DNA of 64,000 nucleotides, from the NCBI RefSeq assembly GCF_023347295.1, contig NZ_CP094469.1:1240001-1304000 (forward strand). The letters run 5' to 3'. Source of the stretch: Faecalibacterium sp. I3-3-33 (lineage in GTDB: Bacteria > Bacillota > Clostridia > Oscillospirales > Ruminococcaceae). Below are positions 16,452 to 25,476 of this stretch, piece by piece. A program made the position numbers and the translations under genes. The notes under the pieces are model-generated. The model did no database searches, was not told the DNA's origin, and was given only the letters and a program-made list of their open reading frames with translations. The stretch's first letter is position 1; the number at the start of each line of letters is the position of its first letter.

Positions 16452-16483
16452 CATCCCGGAGCGTCCGCAGACGCTCCGGGATG
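16452..16483 (-). terminator. Strong GC hairpin after the leftward small-gene operon
   Basis: CATCCCGGAGCGTC (16452-16465) and GACGCTCCGGGATG (16470-16483) form a perfect 14-bp stem with a 4-nt loop. On the minus strand CCATTTTAT follows, a weak U-tract, so it most likely ends the leftward operon whose last gene stops at 16568. Confidence 0.5.
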
Positions 16484-16567
16484 TCGAAATTATAAAATCA
16501 CTATTCCGCTGAAAAAGTCCAGAGCATACGCGGAGGGCAGCTTGAATCATCCTCCTGCCTTGCTGCC

Positions 16568-16870
16568 TTACACCTCGTAGTCCAGACAGACGCGGTTTTT
16601 GTAGTAGGGACGCACCTTGCTGTTTGCCACTGCCACATGTGCCGGGTGGGTGGAGTAGCCCTTGAGCGCCTCGGCGCTCTCAAAGGTGGTGTCCAGCATC
16701 AGGTCAGCGTTGGAGGAGGGGAGAGCATCAATGTTGACGTGGATATCCACAAGCCCCGGAATTTTGCCGGAAAGGCTTTCCAACCCCTCTTTGATGCCGG
16801 CCTTGACGGCGGATTTTTCCTCGGCGGACAACTCGTCCTTCAGCTGCCAGAGAATAACGTGCTTGACCAT
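16568..16870 (-). CDS. Dabb-domain (stress-responsive alpha/beta barrel) protein
   Basis: A 100-residue protein. An AGGAGG lies 7-8 nt before the ATG on the minus strand. MVKHVILWQLKDE at the start and the pattern D-T-x-F-E-S-A-E-A-L-K-G-Y-x-x-H-P-x-H in the middle are typical of the Dabb ferredoxin-like dimer family. Members range from stress proteins to small cyclases; the activity of this one is unknown. It is the last gene of a leftward group of four small genes. Confidence 0.85.
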   Translation of the reverse strand: MVKHVILWQLKDELSAEEKSAVKAGIKEGLESLSGKIPGLVDIHVNIDALPSSNADLMLDTTFESAEALKGYSTHPAHVAVANSKVRPYYKNRVCLDYEV

Positions 16871-16943
16871 AACAAAAAACCTCCTGCGTTTTTTCTCATT
16901 GTAACAGGGCGAGAAAGAATCCGCAAGAGGAAACAGGAAAGTC

Positions 16944-17165
16944 TTACGTGGGCGCGAACAGCAGCACCACCAGAAGCACGGCGCAGAGTACCGAAACTAC
17001 GATGCCCTCCAACCGGGTTAGCCGGATGTACTCCTCCGTAGGTTCGGGCACCTGCGTATACCGCCCACGGGAACGCAAGGCAATGGCATCCTCCGGCTGC
17101 AGCGCCATAAAAATGCCGAACCCGATGCCGAAAAGCGCGACTAAAATTGCGCCGATGACTTCCAT
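16944..17165 (-). CDS. Two-helix membrane protein, DUF6199-like
   Basis: A 73-residue protein with a hydrophobic segment at about 4-21 and another at about 51-70. They are linked by a polar stretch with GRYTQVPEPTEEYIRLTRLEG. That linker resembles small DUF6199-type proteins, remembered rather than aligned. It starts 9 nt after the next leftward gene ends, so the two are co-transcribed. Function unknown. Confidence 0.65.
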   Translation of the reverse strand: MEVIGAILVALFGIGFGIFMALQPEDAIALRSRGRYTQVPEPTEEYIRLTRLEGIVVSVLCAVLLVVLLFAPT

Positions 17166-17174
17166 AAAAAAACC

Positions 17175-17486
17175 TCACTTTTTGTTTTTGTCGTCCCTGC
17201 TCAGGGTATAGCACAGATGTGAGATCAGCAGAGCAACACTGAACACGAGCGCTGCCACCATCAAAATAGAGTGCAGCGGCTCTACCTTGGGAAGAAAAAT
17301 ATTGACTAACAGGAACGCGCCGCCGATGGTCGATGCTATGCCGAATAATTTGCGAAAGTGCTTCTTTTCGTCCTCACTGCTCCAGCCGGTGCCGGTGCTA
17401 TTGTAAAGATCCCGGATGCCGCGGTATAAAAATAGCACGCCCAGTGCTGCGTTCAGCCAGTCTGAAGTGGAAAGGTTCAGGTTCAT
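17175..17486 (-). CDS. Small membrane protein of unknown function
   Basis: A 103-residue protein with three hydrophobic stretches (about 9-22, 46-64 and 72-92) and a charged tail DDKNKK. An acidic/basic linker (SSEDEKKHFRK) separates the first two. The neighbours are also tiny membrane proteins, and it lies 17 nt from the next. I do not recognise a family. Confidence 0.6.
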   Translation of the reverse strand: MNLNLSTSDWLNAALGVLFLYRGIRDLYNSTGTGWSSEDEKKHFRKLFGIASTIGGAFLLVNIFLPKVEPLHSILMVAALVFSVALLISHLCYTLSRDDKNKK

Positions 17487-17503
17487 AGCTACCTCCCGGC
17501 GGT

Positions 17504-17821
17504 TCAGTCCGCGCTGTGCTCCCAGATCTCGTACAAAATCAGGTAGATCACATCAACGATGACTGTAATGGTGCGTACCCCGTTGCTCAGGGTAGGGAAG
17601 TTGCCCAGAAACTGCGAAGAAGCAAGAACCATTGCGTTGAAGATCTCCCACACGCCGTTTTTCTTCTGCCACATGGCGCGGTATTCCGGGTCGCGGTCAT
17701 ATTGGTTGAAAAAGGTGTAGATCAGCGGGTCTTTGCCTTGCAGGTCGCGGATGCCCATCCACAGCGCCACAAGGCAGAACAAAAGCTCAAGGATGTTGTA
17801 CCAGCCAAACGCCAGCTGCAT
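17504..17821 (-). CDS. Small membrane protein of unknown function
   Basis: The ATG at 17821 is chosen because GGGAGG on the minus strand lies 8 nt upstream; the GTG at 17830 would overlap it. The 105-residue product begins with a hydrophobic helix (ILELLFCLVALWMGIRDL) that resembles the 'LYRGIRDLY' helix of the neighbouring gene, so the two may be distant relatives. A second hydrophobic stretch lies near residues 82-100. It is the first gene of the leftward operon. Confidence 0.6.
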   Translation of the reverse strand: MQLAFGWYNILELLFCLVALWMGIRDLQGKDPLIYTFFNQYDRDPEYRAMWQKKNGVWEIFNAMVLASSQFLGNFPTLSNGVRTITVIVDVIYLILYEIWEHSAD

Positions 17822-17847
17822 AAGATGCACCTCCCATCTTTTACCAT

Positions 17848-17875
17848 ATTATAACATAAGGGGGCAAAAACACAA
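17848..17875 (-). promoter_or_regulatory. Promoter of the leftward small-gene operon
   Basis: On the minus strand, TTGTGT (17875-17870), a 16-nt spacer and TATAAT (17853-17848) lie about 27 bp upstream of the first start codon. Confidence 0.6.
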
Positions 17876-17952
17876 GGACGGCATTCAACCTTCCTGCGTA
17901 AATTCTGCATAAATTGCGCATCAACTATTTGTTGAAACAACATAAAATAAAA

Positions 17953-17991
17953 CCAGCCGGACGAGGCGGTTGCAAGCCCTCGTCCGGCTGG
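17953..17991 (-). terminator. Strong terminator of a leftward small-ORF unit
   Basis: CCAGCCGGACGAGG and CCTCGTCCGGCTGG are perfect 14-bp arms. On the minus strand the hairpin is followed by TTTTATTTTATG, a good U-tract. It ends the unit that starts at the promoter at 18594-18622. Confidence 0.75.
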
Positions 17992-17995
17992 ATAC

Positions 17996-18059
17996 TTACT
18001 TCTTCGGAGTCATAAGCCTCTTCTCCTTGGTGACCTCATTTTCGGAATACGGGTTTCAT
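17996..18059 (-). other. Tiny RBS-preceded reading frame (MKPVFRK) with an overlapping longer frame
   Basis: On the minus strand AAGGAGAG lies 8 nt before an ATG (18059) that opens only seven codons before TGA. The adjacent frame continues as a plausible peptide tail ending EKRLMTPKK with a stop at 17996-17998, so a one-base shift would join the two. It is either a leader peptide or the broken end of a small gene. Function unknown. Confidence 0.3.
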
Positions 18060-18265
18060 AGGGTGACTCTCCTTAGAAACGTTTCTTCAGAATTTAGGTA
18101 CTTTGCAAGGGGATGAAAATCAACTGTACATTGGACTGACCCTTTTCTCAACTGTTGGACTGCGGCAAACGGTTCATGAGGATGAATTTCATATTACCAC
18201 ATTCTTTCGAGTTAGATTTGCAAGGGAAACGTCTTACCTAGTACATTGGTAGAACTCCTTTTCAG

Positions 18266-18511
18266 CTATTCAAATAAGGTTCTCCGGATCGTTGATACTT
18301 TCATAAGAATCATCTCCAGCGGATCTATCTGAACGCTCTGGGGAAGAATTGAATCGACAGGTTGTCGTGTTATCGCATTATTGATGCTCAAGACCGGCTC
18401 TGTTTTTGTGTTTTTATACGGGGGAAACATCCCGTTTGTGGTGAGCCTCTGTTTTGCTTCTCAGCGAACCCCGACAGCCTGTCCCTGCTGTGCGGGTTCC
18501 ATATCAACCAT
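18266..18511 (-). pseudogene. Small reading frame interrupted by one in-frame TGA
   Basis: On the minus strand AAAGGAGCGAAGACCG precedes an ATG at 18511. The frame reads MVDMEPAQQGQAVGVR, then TGA (18463-18461), then stays open for 64 more codons, including IDPLEMILMKVSTIRRTLFE, to TAG at 18268-18266. The composition of the second part looks protein-like. It may be a remnant of a mobile-element accessory gene with a nonsense mutation, or two tiny genes. I do not recognise the family. Confidence 0.35.
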
Positions 18512-18593
18512 CGGTCTTCGCTCCTTTCTTCTTAAAGTCAGCGGGAGTAACTCTCTTTTGAGCTTCTGCTGTACTTCTCTGGTTTCTGGCTTA

Positions 18594-18622
18594 ATTATAC
18601 AGGAAGATGCACGTTTTGTCTA
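18594..18622 (-). promoter_or_regulatory. Strong leftward promoter for the small-ORF unit
   Basis: On the minus strand TAGACA (18622-18617), 17 nt, TATAAT (18599-18594). With the terminator at 17953-17991 it defines a leftward transcript of roughly 630 nt. Confidence 0.6.
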
Positions 18623-18809
18623 TTGGCAGACCGTACAAAGAAAAGGATCTGTTTTTGTGCAATGTTGAAACCTGCGGCGGTGCGAAAAAATTGCCCAGAA
18701 GTTCCGGGTCGTTTGTGAAGGATTTTCCACAAAAGGGGAGAAAGTGCCCGCAAGGTATTATGCGCCGGTTCTATTTGTGCTAAAATAGCGCCAATGAATG
18801 GTAGTCGCC

Positions 18810-18850
18810 GCCGCCCCGCGAGATGAAAGTTTCGCGGGGCGGCTTTTTTG
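18810..18850 (+). terminator. GC-rich hairpin with T6, just upstream of the DUF2798 gene
   Basis: GCCGCCCCGCGA (18810-18821) and TCGCGGGGCGGC (18832-18843) are followed by TTTTTT. It lies about 45 bp before the DUF2798 start and after about 180 bp of non-coding sequence. It is either an attenuator in that gene's leader or the terminator of a small RNA. Confidence 0.65.
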
Positions 18851-18892
18851 CGGCGAAAATTTGCATAAAAAAGAAACGGAGAATCAATCAAA

Positions 18893-19357
18893 ATGCCTAA
18901 AACATTACCGGAACGCATCTTCTTTACCATTGTCATGGCCGCTATCATGGTCTATGGTATGATCGTCTACAATGTGGCGCTGAACACAAACAGCGTGACC
19001 AATGCTACTTTTGTTATGGCTCTGCACGAAATGCCGATCATGGTGCCGGTGGCCTTTGTGCTGGAATTTTTTGTGGTGGAAAAGCTGGCCACAAAGCTGG
19101 CATTCCTGTTTATGCGCCCCACAGACCGCCCGCAGTTCGTCACCTACGCCATCTCGCTGATGATCGTGTGCATCATGTGCCCGGTGATGAGCCTGGTCGC
19201 AACGCTGCTGTTCAAAGAGCCGAGCTTTGGGATGTGGGTGCACACCTGGGGTTGCAATATGCCCATGGCGCTGTGCTGGCAGATGCTGTACTGCGGCCCG
19301 CTTGCCCGTGCCATCTTCCGGCTGGTGTTCCGCCGCGGGGAAAAGCAGGGCGCATAA
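18893..19357 (+). CDS. DUF2798 family membrane protein
   Basis: A 154-residue protein with AAACGGAG upstream. Four hydrophobic helices form two similar halves: IFFTIVMAAIMVYGMIVYN and ISLMIVCIMCPVMSLVATLL begin the respective pairs. This tandem is the DUF2798 pattern. No function is established. It is monocistronic and preceded by a terminator-like leader hairpin. Confidence 0.8.
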   Translation: MPKTLPERIFFTIVMAAIMVYGMIVYNVALNTNSVTNATFVMALHEMPIMVPVAFVLEFFVVEKLATKLAFLFMRPTDRPQFVTYAISLMIVCIMCPVMSLVATLLFKEPSFGMWVHTWGCNMPMALCWQMLYCGPLARAIFRLVFRRGEKQGA

Positions 19358-19661
19358 GACGGTTTGTCTGCGATTCTATAATAAATATGTATAAGGAATA
19401 TACATAAGATGCCACCAAAACATACCGGGGAAGATACCTATACGTTTTTTATATACCTGATATATAAAAGCTATACGGTACGGCTATTTTTGCGGAAATA
19501 TTTCCCAAAACCGGCAGAATACGTCTGCAAAGCACTGGAAAGATCCAAGAAAATTGTACAGATTATATGCTTTTTTAACTTGAAATTGTGCACCCTGTAC
19601 AACAGTTTTGTTTTACCGGTGCAATGCTACCGGGTAAAATGTAGAATGTGCACAAATACCC
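19358..19661. other. AT-rich intergenic DNA upstream of the ATP synthase promoter
   Basis: About 300 bp without a supported gene. It contains the dyad TTGTACA...TGTACAA (about 19556-19605) and several AT-rich runs. The composition differs sharply from both flanks. The possible frame at 19409 has no ribosome binding site. Confidence 0.4.
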
Positions 19662-19690
19662 TTGCCAATTTTGTGCAATCGTACTATTAT
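19662..19690 (+). promoter_or_regulatory. Promoter of the ATP synthase operon
   Basis: TTGCCA (19662-19667), 17 nt, TATTAT (19685-19690), 225 bp upstream of atpB. The sequence TTGTG...CACAA around the -10 (19671-19696) forms a short dyad that could be an operator. Confidence 0.65.
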
Positions 19691-19724
19691 ACACAACGAA
19701 AAAAGACGAAACCGACAAAGAAAG

Positions 19725-19770
19725 GGGAGGGCGCAGACAGCATTCAGGCAGCGCCTTCCTTGCTTTTTTC
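19725..19770 (+). terminator. Terminator-like hairpin inside the atp leader
   Basis: GGGAGGGCGC and GCGCCTTCC pair, followed by TTGCTTTTTTC. It lies between the promoter and atpB, so it may act as an attenuator. It is followed by about 140 nt of further leader. Confidence 0.5.
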
Positions 19771-19914
19771 ACGGTAAATGGTCTTTTCTTCGCGCGATAA
19801 GAAGGTGTGAAGGGGCGCGGAGCAAAGGTGCGCGGCAGATCCTCGGCCGGGGATGCGCCGCACGCCCGGCTCCCGCCCGCAGACCCCTATCCCTGCAGGA
19901 AGGAGGAAAAGCAA

Positions 19915-20598
19915 ATGAACAAATTGACGCAGGCTCTGATGGAAGAGCTTACCGTGGAGTATGTCAAGGTCGGCTCGCTGCAGATCCCGGAATCGGTGGT
20001 CATCAGCTGGGTGATCATGCTGCTGCTGGTGGTGGGCTCCATCCTGCTTACCCGCAACCTGAAGGTGGATCACATCAGCAAGCGTCAGGCAGCACTGGAA
20101 GCGCTGTACTCCCTTGGCAAAAACTTCTTTGAAGGGTTGCTGGGCAAGGAGGGCAGCCGCTATGTGCCCTACCTGATGACCGTGGCGCTGTACATTGCCT
20201 GCTCCAACGTGATCGGTGTGTTCGGCGTAAAGCCCCCCACAAAGGATCTGGATGTGACCGCTGCACTGGCGCTGATGAGCATCGTGCTTATCGAGTATGC
20301 GGGCGTTCGCGCCCGGGGCGGCGCGGGCTTTCTTAAGAGCCTTGCAGCCCCTACCCCCATCATGACCCCCATGAACATCCTCGAGATCGCCATTCGCCCC
20401 ACCAGTCTGTGTATGCGACTGTTCGGCAACGTGCTGGGCGCGTTCGTTATCATGGAACTGCTCAAGCTGGTGGTGCCGGTGTTCGTCCCGGCGGTGTTCA
20501 GCCTGTATTTTGACCTGTTCGATGGTCTGATCCAGACCTATGTTTTCGTGTTCCTGACCGCACTGTTTATGAAAGAGAGCATCGGCGGCGAGGAATAA
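19915..20598 (+). CDS. atpB: ATP synthase Fo subunit a
   Basis: A 227-residue protein; the ATG at 19915 follows AGGAAGGAGG. It has five to six membrane helices. The essential Arg helix is in EIAIRPTSLCMRLFGN, the family signature that faces the c-ring. It forms the proton half-channels with the c-ring. It is the first gene of the operon; no atpI is seen upstream. Confidence 0.93.
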   Translation: MNKLTQALMEELTVEYVKVGSLQIPESVVISWVIMLLLVVGSILLTRNLKVDHISKRQAALEALYSLGKNFFEGLLGKEGSRYVPYLMTVALYIACSNVIGVFGVKPPTKDLDVTAALALMSIVLIEYAGVRARGGAGFLKSLAAPTPIMTPMNILEIAIRPTSLCMRLFGNVLGAFVIMELLKLVVPVFVPAVFSLYFDLFDGLIQTYVFVFLTALFMKESIGGEE

Positions 20599-20638
20599 AC
20601 AACACATTTAAAACTGTAATTACAAAGGAGATAGAACT

Positions 20639-20866
20639 ATGAGTGGTTTGGTAGCTCTGGGCGCTGGCATTGCAGCGCTGACCGGCATTGGCGGCGGTAT
20701 TGGCATTGGTATTGCAACGGGTAAGGCAACGGAGGCCATCTCCCGCCAGCCGGAGGCTTCCGGCAAGATCCAGACGAACCTGCTGCTGGGCGCTGCTCTG
20801 GCAGAAGGTACCGCAATTTTCGGCTTCGTCGTTGCACTGCTGATCATCCTGTTCCTGGGCCAGTAA
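20639..20866 (+). CDS. atpE: ATP synthase Fo subunit c
   Basis: A 75-residue, two-helix hairpin. The Gly-rich first helix ([15 protein letters not shown]), the RQPE loop and the carboxylate in [11 protein letters not shown] are present. Compared with Na+-coupled c subunits, the helix-1 Gln is Ile, and the Ser after the Glu and the Tyr four residues further are Gly and Phe. This argues for H+ rather than Na+ coupling. AAGGAG lies upstream. Confidence 0.94.
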   Translation: MSGLVALGAGIAALTGIGGGIGIGIATGKATEAISRQPEASGKIQTNLLLGAALAEGTAIFGFVVALLIILFLGQ

Positions 20867-20881
20867 CGGAGGCGTGGACGA

Positions 20882-21373
20882 ATGCTGAAGTTGGATTTGA
20901 ACCTGCTGTGGACCGTGGTGGATGTCCTGATCCTGTATGTGCTGCTGCGCAAGTTTTTGTTCAAGCCCATCCAGAACGTGCTGGATCAGCGCCAGAAGAT
21001 GATCGAGGCAGACATTGCAGCGGCACAGACCTCCAAGACCGAGGCTGCCGCAGCGCTTACGACCGCACAGGACAAGCTGCGTAATGTGGATAACGAAGCC
21101 GCAGCCCGCCGCGAAGCCTACGAGAAGCAGGCCGAGGTGGAAAAGCAGCAGCTGCTGGCCGATGTGCAGAAGCAGGCCGATGAGATCGTGGCTGCCGGTA
21201 AGGCTGCTGTGGAGATCGAGCGCCAGAACAAGCTGCGGGAAGCAGATGCACAGGCTACGGCACTGGCACGCTCCATGTGCGAAAAGCTTTTGAAACATAA
21301 TTTGACCGCCCAGGATGATGATCAGCTGCTGGACGATCTGCTGCAGAAAGCAGGTGCAGGCAATGGCAACTGA
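20882..21373 (+). CDS. atpF: ATP synthase Fo subunit b
   Basis: A 163-residue protein with one N-terminal membrane helix (LLWTVVDVLILYVLLRKFLF) and then a long Ala/Lys/Glu/Gln-rich coiled coil that forms the peripheral stalk. GGAGG precedes the ATG. The stop overlaps the start of the delta-alpha fusion by 11 nt. Because delta is shortened, the b C-terminus must contact an altered stator head. Confidence 0.92.
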   Translation: MLKLDLNLLWTVVDVLILYVLLRKFLFKPIQNVLDQRQKMIEADIAAAQTSKTEAAAALTTAQDKLRNVDNEAAARREAYEKQAEVEKQQLLADVQKQADEIVAAGKAAVEIERQNKLREADAQATALARSMCEKLLKHNLTAQDDDQLLDDLLQKAGAGNGN

Positions 21374-23117
21374 ATTCAGTCGTGAATTTTTTGCGGATAA
21401 CCGCATCGTCAAGGCCAGCCTGCGCTGCGCCCATAAGCTCCGCGAAAAAGATCTGGACCGCATCAAGTCGGAGATCAAAAAGCTGTATGACGCCACGGAA
21501 GTCATCCTGAACATTACCGTGGACGAGAGCCTGCTTTCCGGCTATGTCCTGCAGGTGGGCGACCGCGTGTTCGACAATTCCGGCCGTCATCAGCTGGACA
21601 AAATGATGGAGGGCAAGCCCTCGCTGGCTACCCTCAAGACCCGCATCGAGGACTACAAGCCCGCCGAGACCTCCGCAGAGGGCGGTGTGGTCATCTCCTC
21701 TGCCGATGGCATCGTGCACATTGACGGCATGAACCGCGCTGTGTACGGCGAGATCGTCACCTTTGAAAACGGTGCCAAGGGCATGGTGGAAAGCGTAGAG
21801 CCCGAGCAGCTGGGCGTTATGCTGTTCGATGGTGCCGAGACCGTTGGTGTGGGCACCATGGTCACCCGCAGCGGCAAGCGCGCCGGTATCCCGGTGGGCG
21901 ATGCTTTTCTGGGCCGTGTCATCAGCCCGCTGGGCGAGCCCATCGACGGCAAAGGCCCCATTGAGGCCGAGGGGTATAACCCCATTGAGAAGCAGGCACC
22001 CAGTATTCTGGAGCGCCAGAGCGTGGACACCCCGCTGCACACCGGTATTCTGGCTATCGACTCCATGTTCCCCATCGGCCGCGGTCAGCGTGAGCTGATC
22101 ATCGGCGACCGCCAGACCGGTAAGACCTCCATTGCTACCGATGCCATCCTGAACCAGAAGGACAAGGATGTGCTGTGCATCTATGTTGCTATCGGTCAGA
22201 AGGCTTCCTCCATCGCCCGCGTGGCCGAGGATCTGAAAAAGCACGGCGCTATGAGCTATACCACCATCGTGGCAGCTACTGCGTCGGATTCTGCCCCGCT
22301 GCAGTACATTGCCCCCTATGCGGGCACTGCACTGGCCGAGTACTTCATGGCCAAGGGCAAGAGCGTGCTCATCGTTTACGATGATCTGTCCAAGCATGCG
22401 GTGGCCTACCGTGCCATTTCGCTGCTGCTGCGCCGCTCTCCGGGCCGTGAGGCTTACCCCGGCGATGTGTTCTACCTGCACTCCCGTCTGCTGGAGCGCT
22501 CCTGCCGTATGCGGGATGATCTGGGCGGCGGCTCTATCACTGCACTGCCCATTGTAGAGACGCAGGCCGGCGATGTTTCGGCCTACATCCCCACCAACGT
22601 CATCTCCATCACCGATGGTCAGATCTTCTTGGAAAGCGCCCTGTTCAACGCCGGCAACCGCCCGGCTGTCAACGTGGGTCTGTCGGTTTCCCGTGTGGGC
22701 GGCGCTGCCCAGACCAAGGCCATGAAAAAGGCCAACGCAAACCTGCGTATCGAGCTGGCACAGTATAAGGAGATGGAATCCTTTGCACAGTTCAGCTCCG
22801 ATCTGGACGCCGAGACCCGCCGCCAGCTGGAGCACGGCAAGGCACTGATGGAAATGCTCAAGCAGCCGCTGTGCCAGCCTAAGTCCGATGCCGAGCAGGT
22901 GGTCATTCTGGTGCTGGCTTCCCACGGCCTGCTGGACACCCTGCCTACCGCAGAGCAGCGGGAAAAGACCGCTGCCTTTGTGCGGCAGTTCCGTGCAGAC
23001 GTCTCCGGCACCATGCAGAAGATCGATGCCGACGGCAAGCTGGAACCCGACCGGGTGGATGCCATCCTGAACGCTTGGAAAGCTTATGCGGGAGGCAATG
23101 ACCATGTCGTCCAGTAA
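21363..23117 (+). CDS. atpA: Fused ATP synthase delta (C-terminal domain) - alpha subunit
   Basis: A 584-residue protein; the ATG at 21363 lies inside the end of atpF. Residues about 10-82 match the C-terminal domain of subunit delta: IVKASLRCAHKLREKDLDRI, then VDESLLSGYVLQVGDRVFDN and a closing GRHQLDKMM. From about residue 84 (LATLKTRIEDYK) an apparently complete alpha subunit follows, with Walker A GDRQTGKTS, the VYDDLSKHA segment and the LLRRSPGREAYPGDVFY region. Normal alpha is about 500 residues, so the extra 85 are the delta part. No separate atpH gene exists between atpF and atpG. The delta N-terminal six-helix domain, which normally binds the alpha N-terminus, is absent; the fusion makes that contact covalent. 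This is unusual. Confidence 0.9.
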   Translation: MATEFSREFFADNRIVKASLRCAHKLREKDLDRIKSEIKKLYDATEVILNITVDESLLSGYVLQVGDRVFDNSGRHQLDKMMEGKPSLATLKTRIEDYKPAETSAEGGVVISSADGIVHIDGMNRAVYGEIVTFENGAKGMVESVEPEQLGVMLFDGAETVGVGTMVTRSGKRAGIPVGDAFLGRVISPLGEPIDGKGPIEAEGYNPIEKQAPSILERQSVDTPLHTGILAIDSMFPIGRGQRELIIGDRQTGKTSIATDAILNQKDKDVLCIYVAIGQKASSIARVAEDLKKHGAMSYTTIVAATASDSAPLQYIAPYAGTALAEYFMAKGKSVLIVYDDLSKHAVAYRAISLLLRRSPGREAYPGDVFYLHSRLLERSCRMRDDLGGGSITALPIVETQAGDVSAYIPTNVISITDGQIFLESALFNAGNRPAVNVGLSVSRVGGAAQTKAMKKANANLRIELAQYKEMESFAQFSSDLDAETRRQLEHGKALMEMLKQPLCQPKSDAEQVVILVLASHGLLDTLPTAEQREKTAAFVRQFRADVSGTMQKIDADGKLEPDRVDAILNAWKAYAGGNDHVVQ

Positions 23118-23982
23118 GCTGCTGAAGGAGCGCATCGAGAGCATTCAGGATACCATGAAGATCACCAATGCCATGTACCTGATCTCTTCGTCCAAGCTGC
23201 GCAAGGCACGGCAGAATTACCAGAATGTGTCCCCTTACTTCAACCGTATGCGGGATACCATCTCCCGTGTTGTGCCGCATCTGCCGGAGGAGCCGGAGCA
23301 CCCCTTCTTCCATGAGCGGAATCTGGAAAACCCCCGGCGGGCGTATTTGGTGCTTACTGCCGATAAGGGCATGGCAGGTGCTTATAACCAGAACCTGCTC
23401 AAGTTTCTGCGGGAGCACGCAGACCCCAACGACCGCTTTTATGTCATCGGTCAGGTGGGCTACCGCGCTCTGCGTCACCGGGACCCCCGCCTTGTGGAGG
23501 AGTTCCGTTATAGCGCAACCGCACCCACTTTGCAGCGTGCCCGCGACATCACGGTAGACGCCATTGATGACTTCAAGTCCGGCAAGCTGGACGAGATCTA
23601 CATCGTCTACACCAAGATCCAGAACGCCCTTACCAGTGAGCCTGTCATGGAGCGTCTGCTGCCGCTGGACCGGCGGTATTTGCAGCCTGCTCCCAAGGGT
23701 CTGGGCGACCCCAAGGGCGAGGTGGAACTGGTACCGGACGCATGGACGGTATTCGAGCAGATCGCACCCATCTATATGCACGGCATGATCTTTGGTGCCA
23801 TGACCGAGAGCTTCTGCGCTGAGCAGAGCGCCCGCATGACCGCCATGGATTCTGCTACCAAGAGCGCCAATGACATGATCCGGGACTTGCAGCTGGAATA
23901 CAACCGCACCCGTCAGGGTTCCATCACGCAGGAGATCACCGAGATCATCGGCGGCGCAGCTGCCGTGCAGGACCGGACATAA
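23104..23982 (+). CDS. atpG: ATP synthase F1 subunit gamma
   Basis: The ATG at 23104 is preferred because GGGAGG (23090-23095) is 8 nt upstream, leaving 292 residues and a 14-nt overlap with the delta-alpha gene. The conserved N-terminal helix (LLKERIESIQDTMKITNAMYLISSSKL in two overlapping parts) and the C-terminal helix ending NRTRQGSITQEITEIIGGA are present. It is the rotary shaft within alpha3beta3. Confidence 0.93.
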   Translation: MSSSKLLKERIESIQDTMKITNAMYLISSSKLRKARQNYQNVSPYFNRMRDTISRVVPHLPEEPEHPFFHERNLENPRRAYLVLTADKGMAGAYNQNLLKFLREHADPNDRFYVIGQVGYRALRHRDPRLVEEFRYSATAPTLQRARDITVDAIDDFKSGKLDEIYIVYTKIQNALTSEPVMERLLPLDRRYLQPAPKGLGDPKGEVELVPDAWTVFEQIAPIYMHGMIFGAMTESFCAEQSARMTAMDSATKSANDMIRDLQLEYNRTRQGSITQEITEIIGGAAAVQDRT

Positions 23983-24048
23983 TAAAGGAACTTTCTCTGG
24001 CATCGCGCAGCGATGACTGAGAGGGTTCGTTGGACAAACAAGATTTGA

Positions 24049-25475
<1,427 letters not shown>

Positions 25476-25476
<1 letters not shown>

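Noticed and set aside
19409..19777. 122-codon frame upstream of atpB
   Set aside because: No ribosome binding site; it covers the atp promoter and leader hairpin, and the composition is not protein-like.
20867..21362. A separate atpH gene between atpF and atpA
   Set aside because: atpF fills this interval and overlaps the next gene; the delta C-terminal domain is found only as the N-terminal part of the alpha reading frame.
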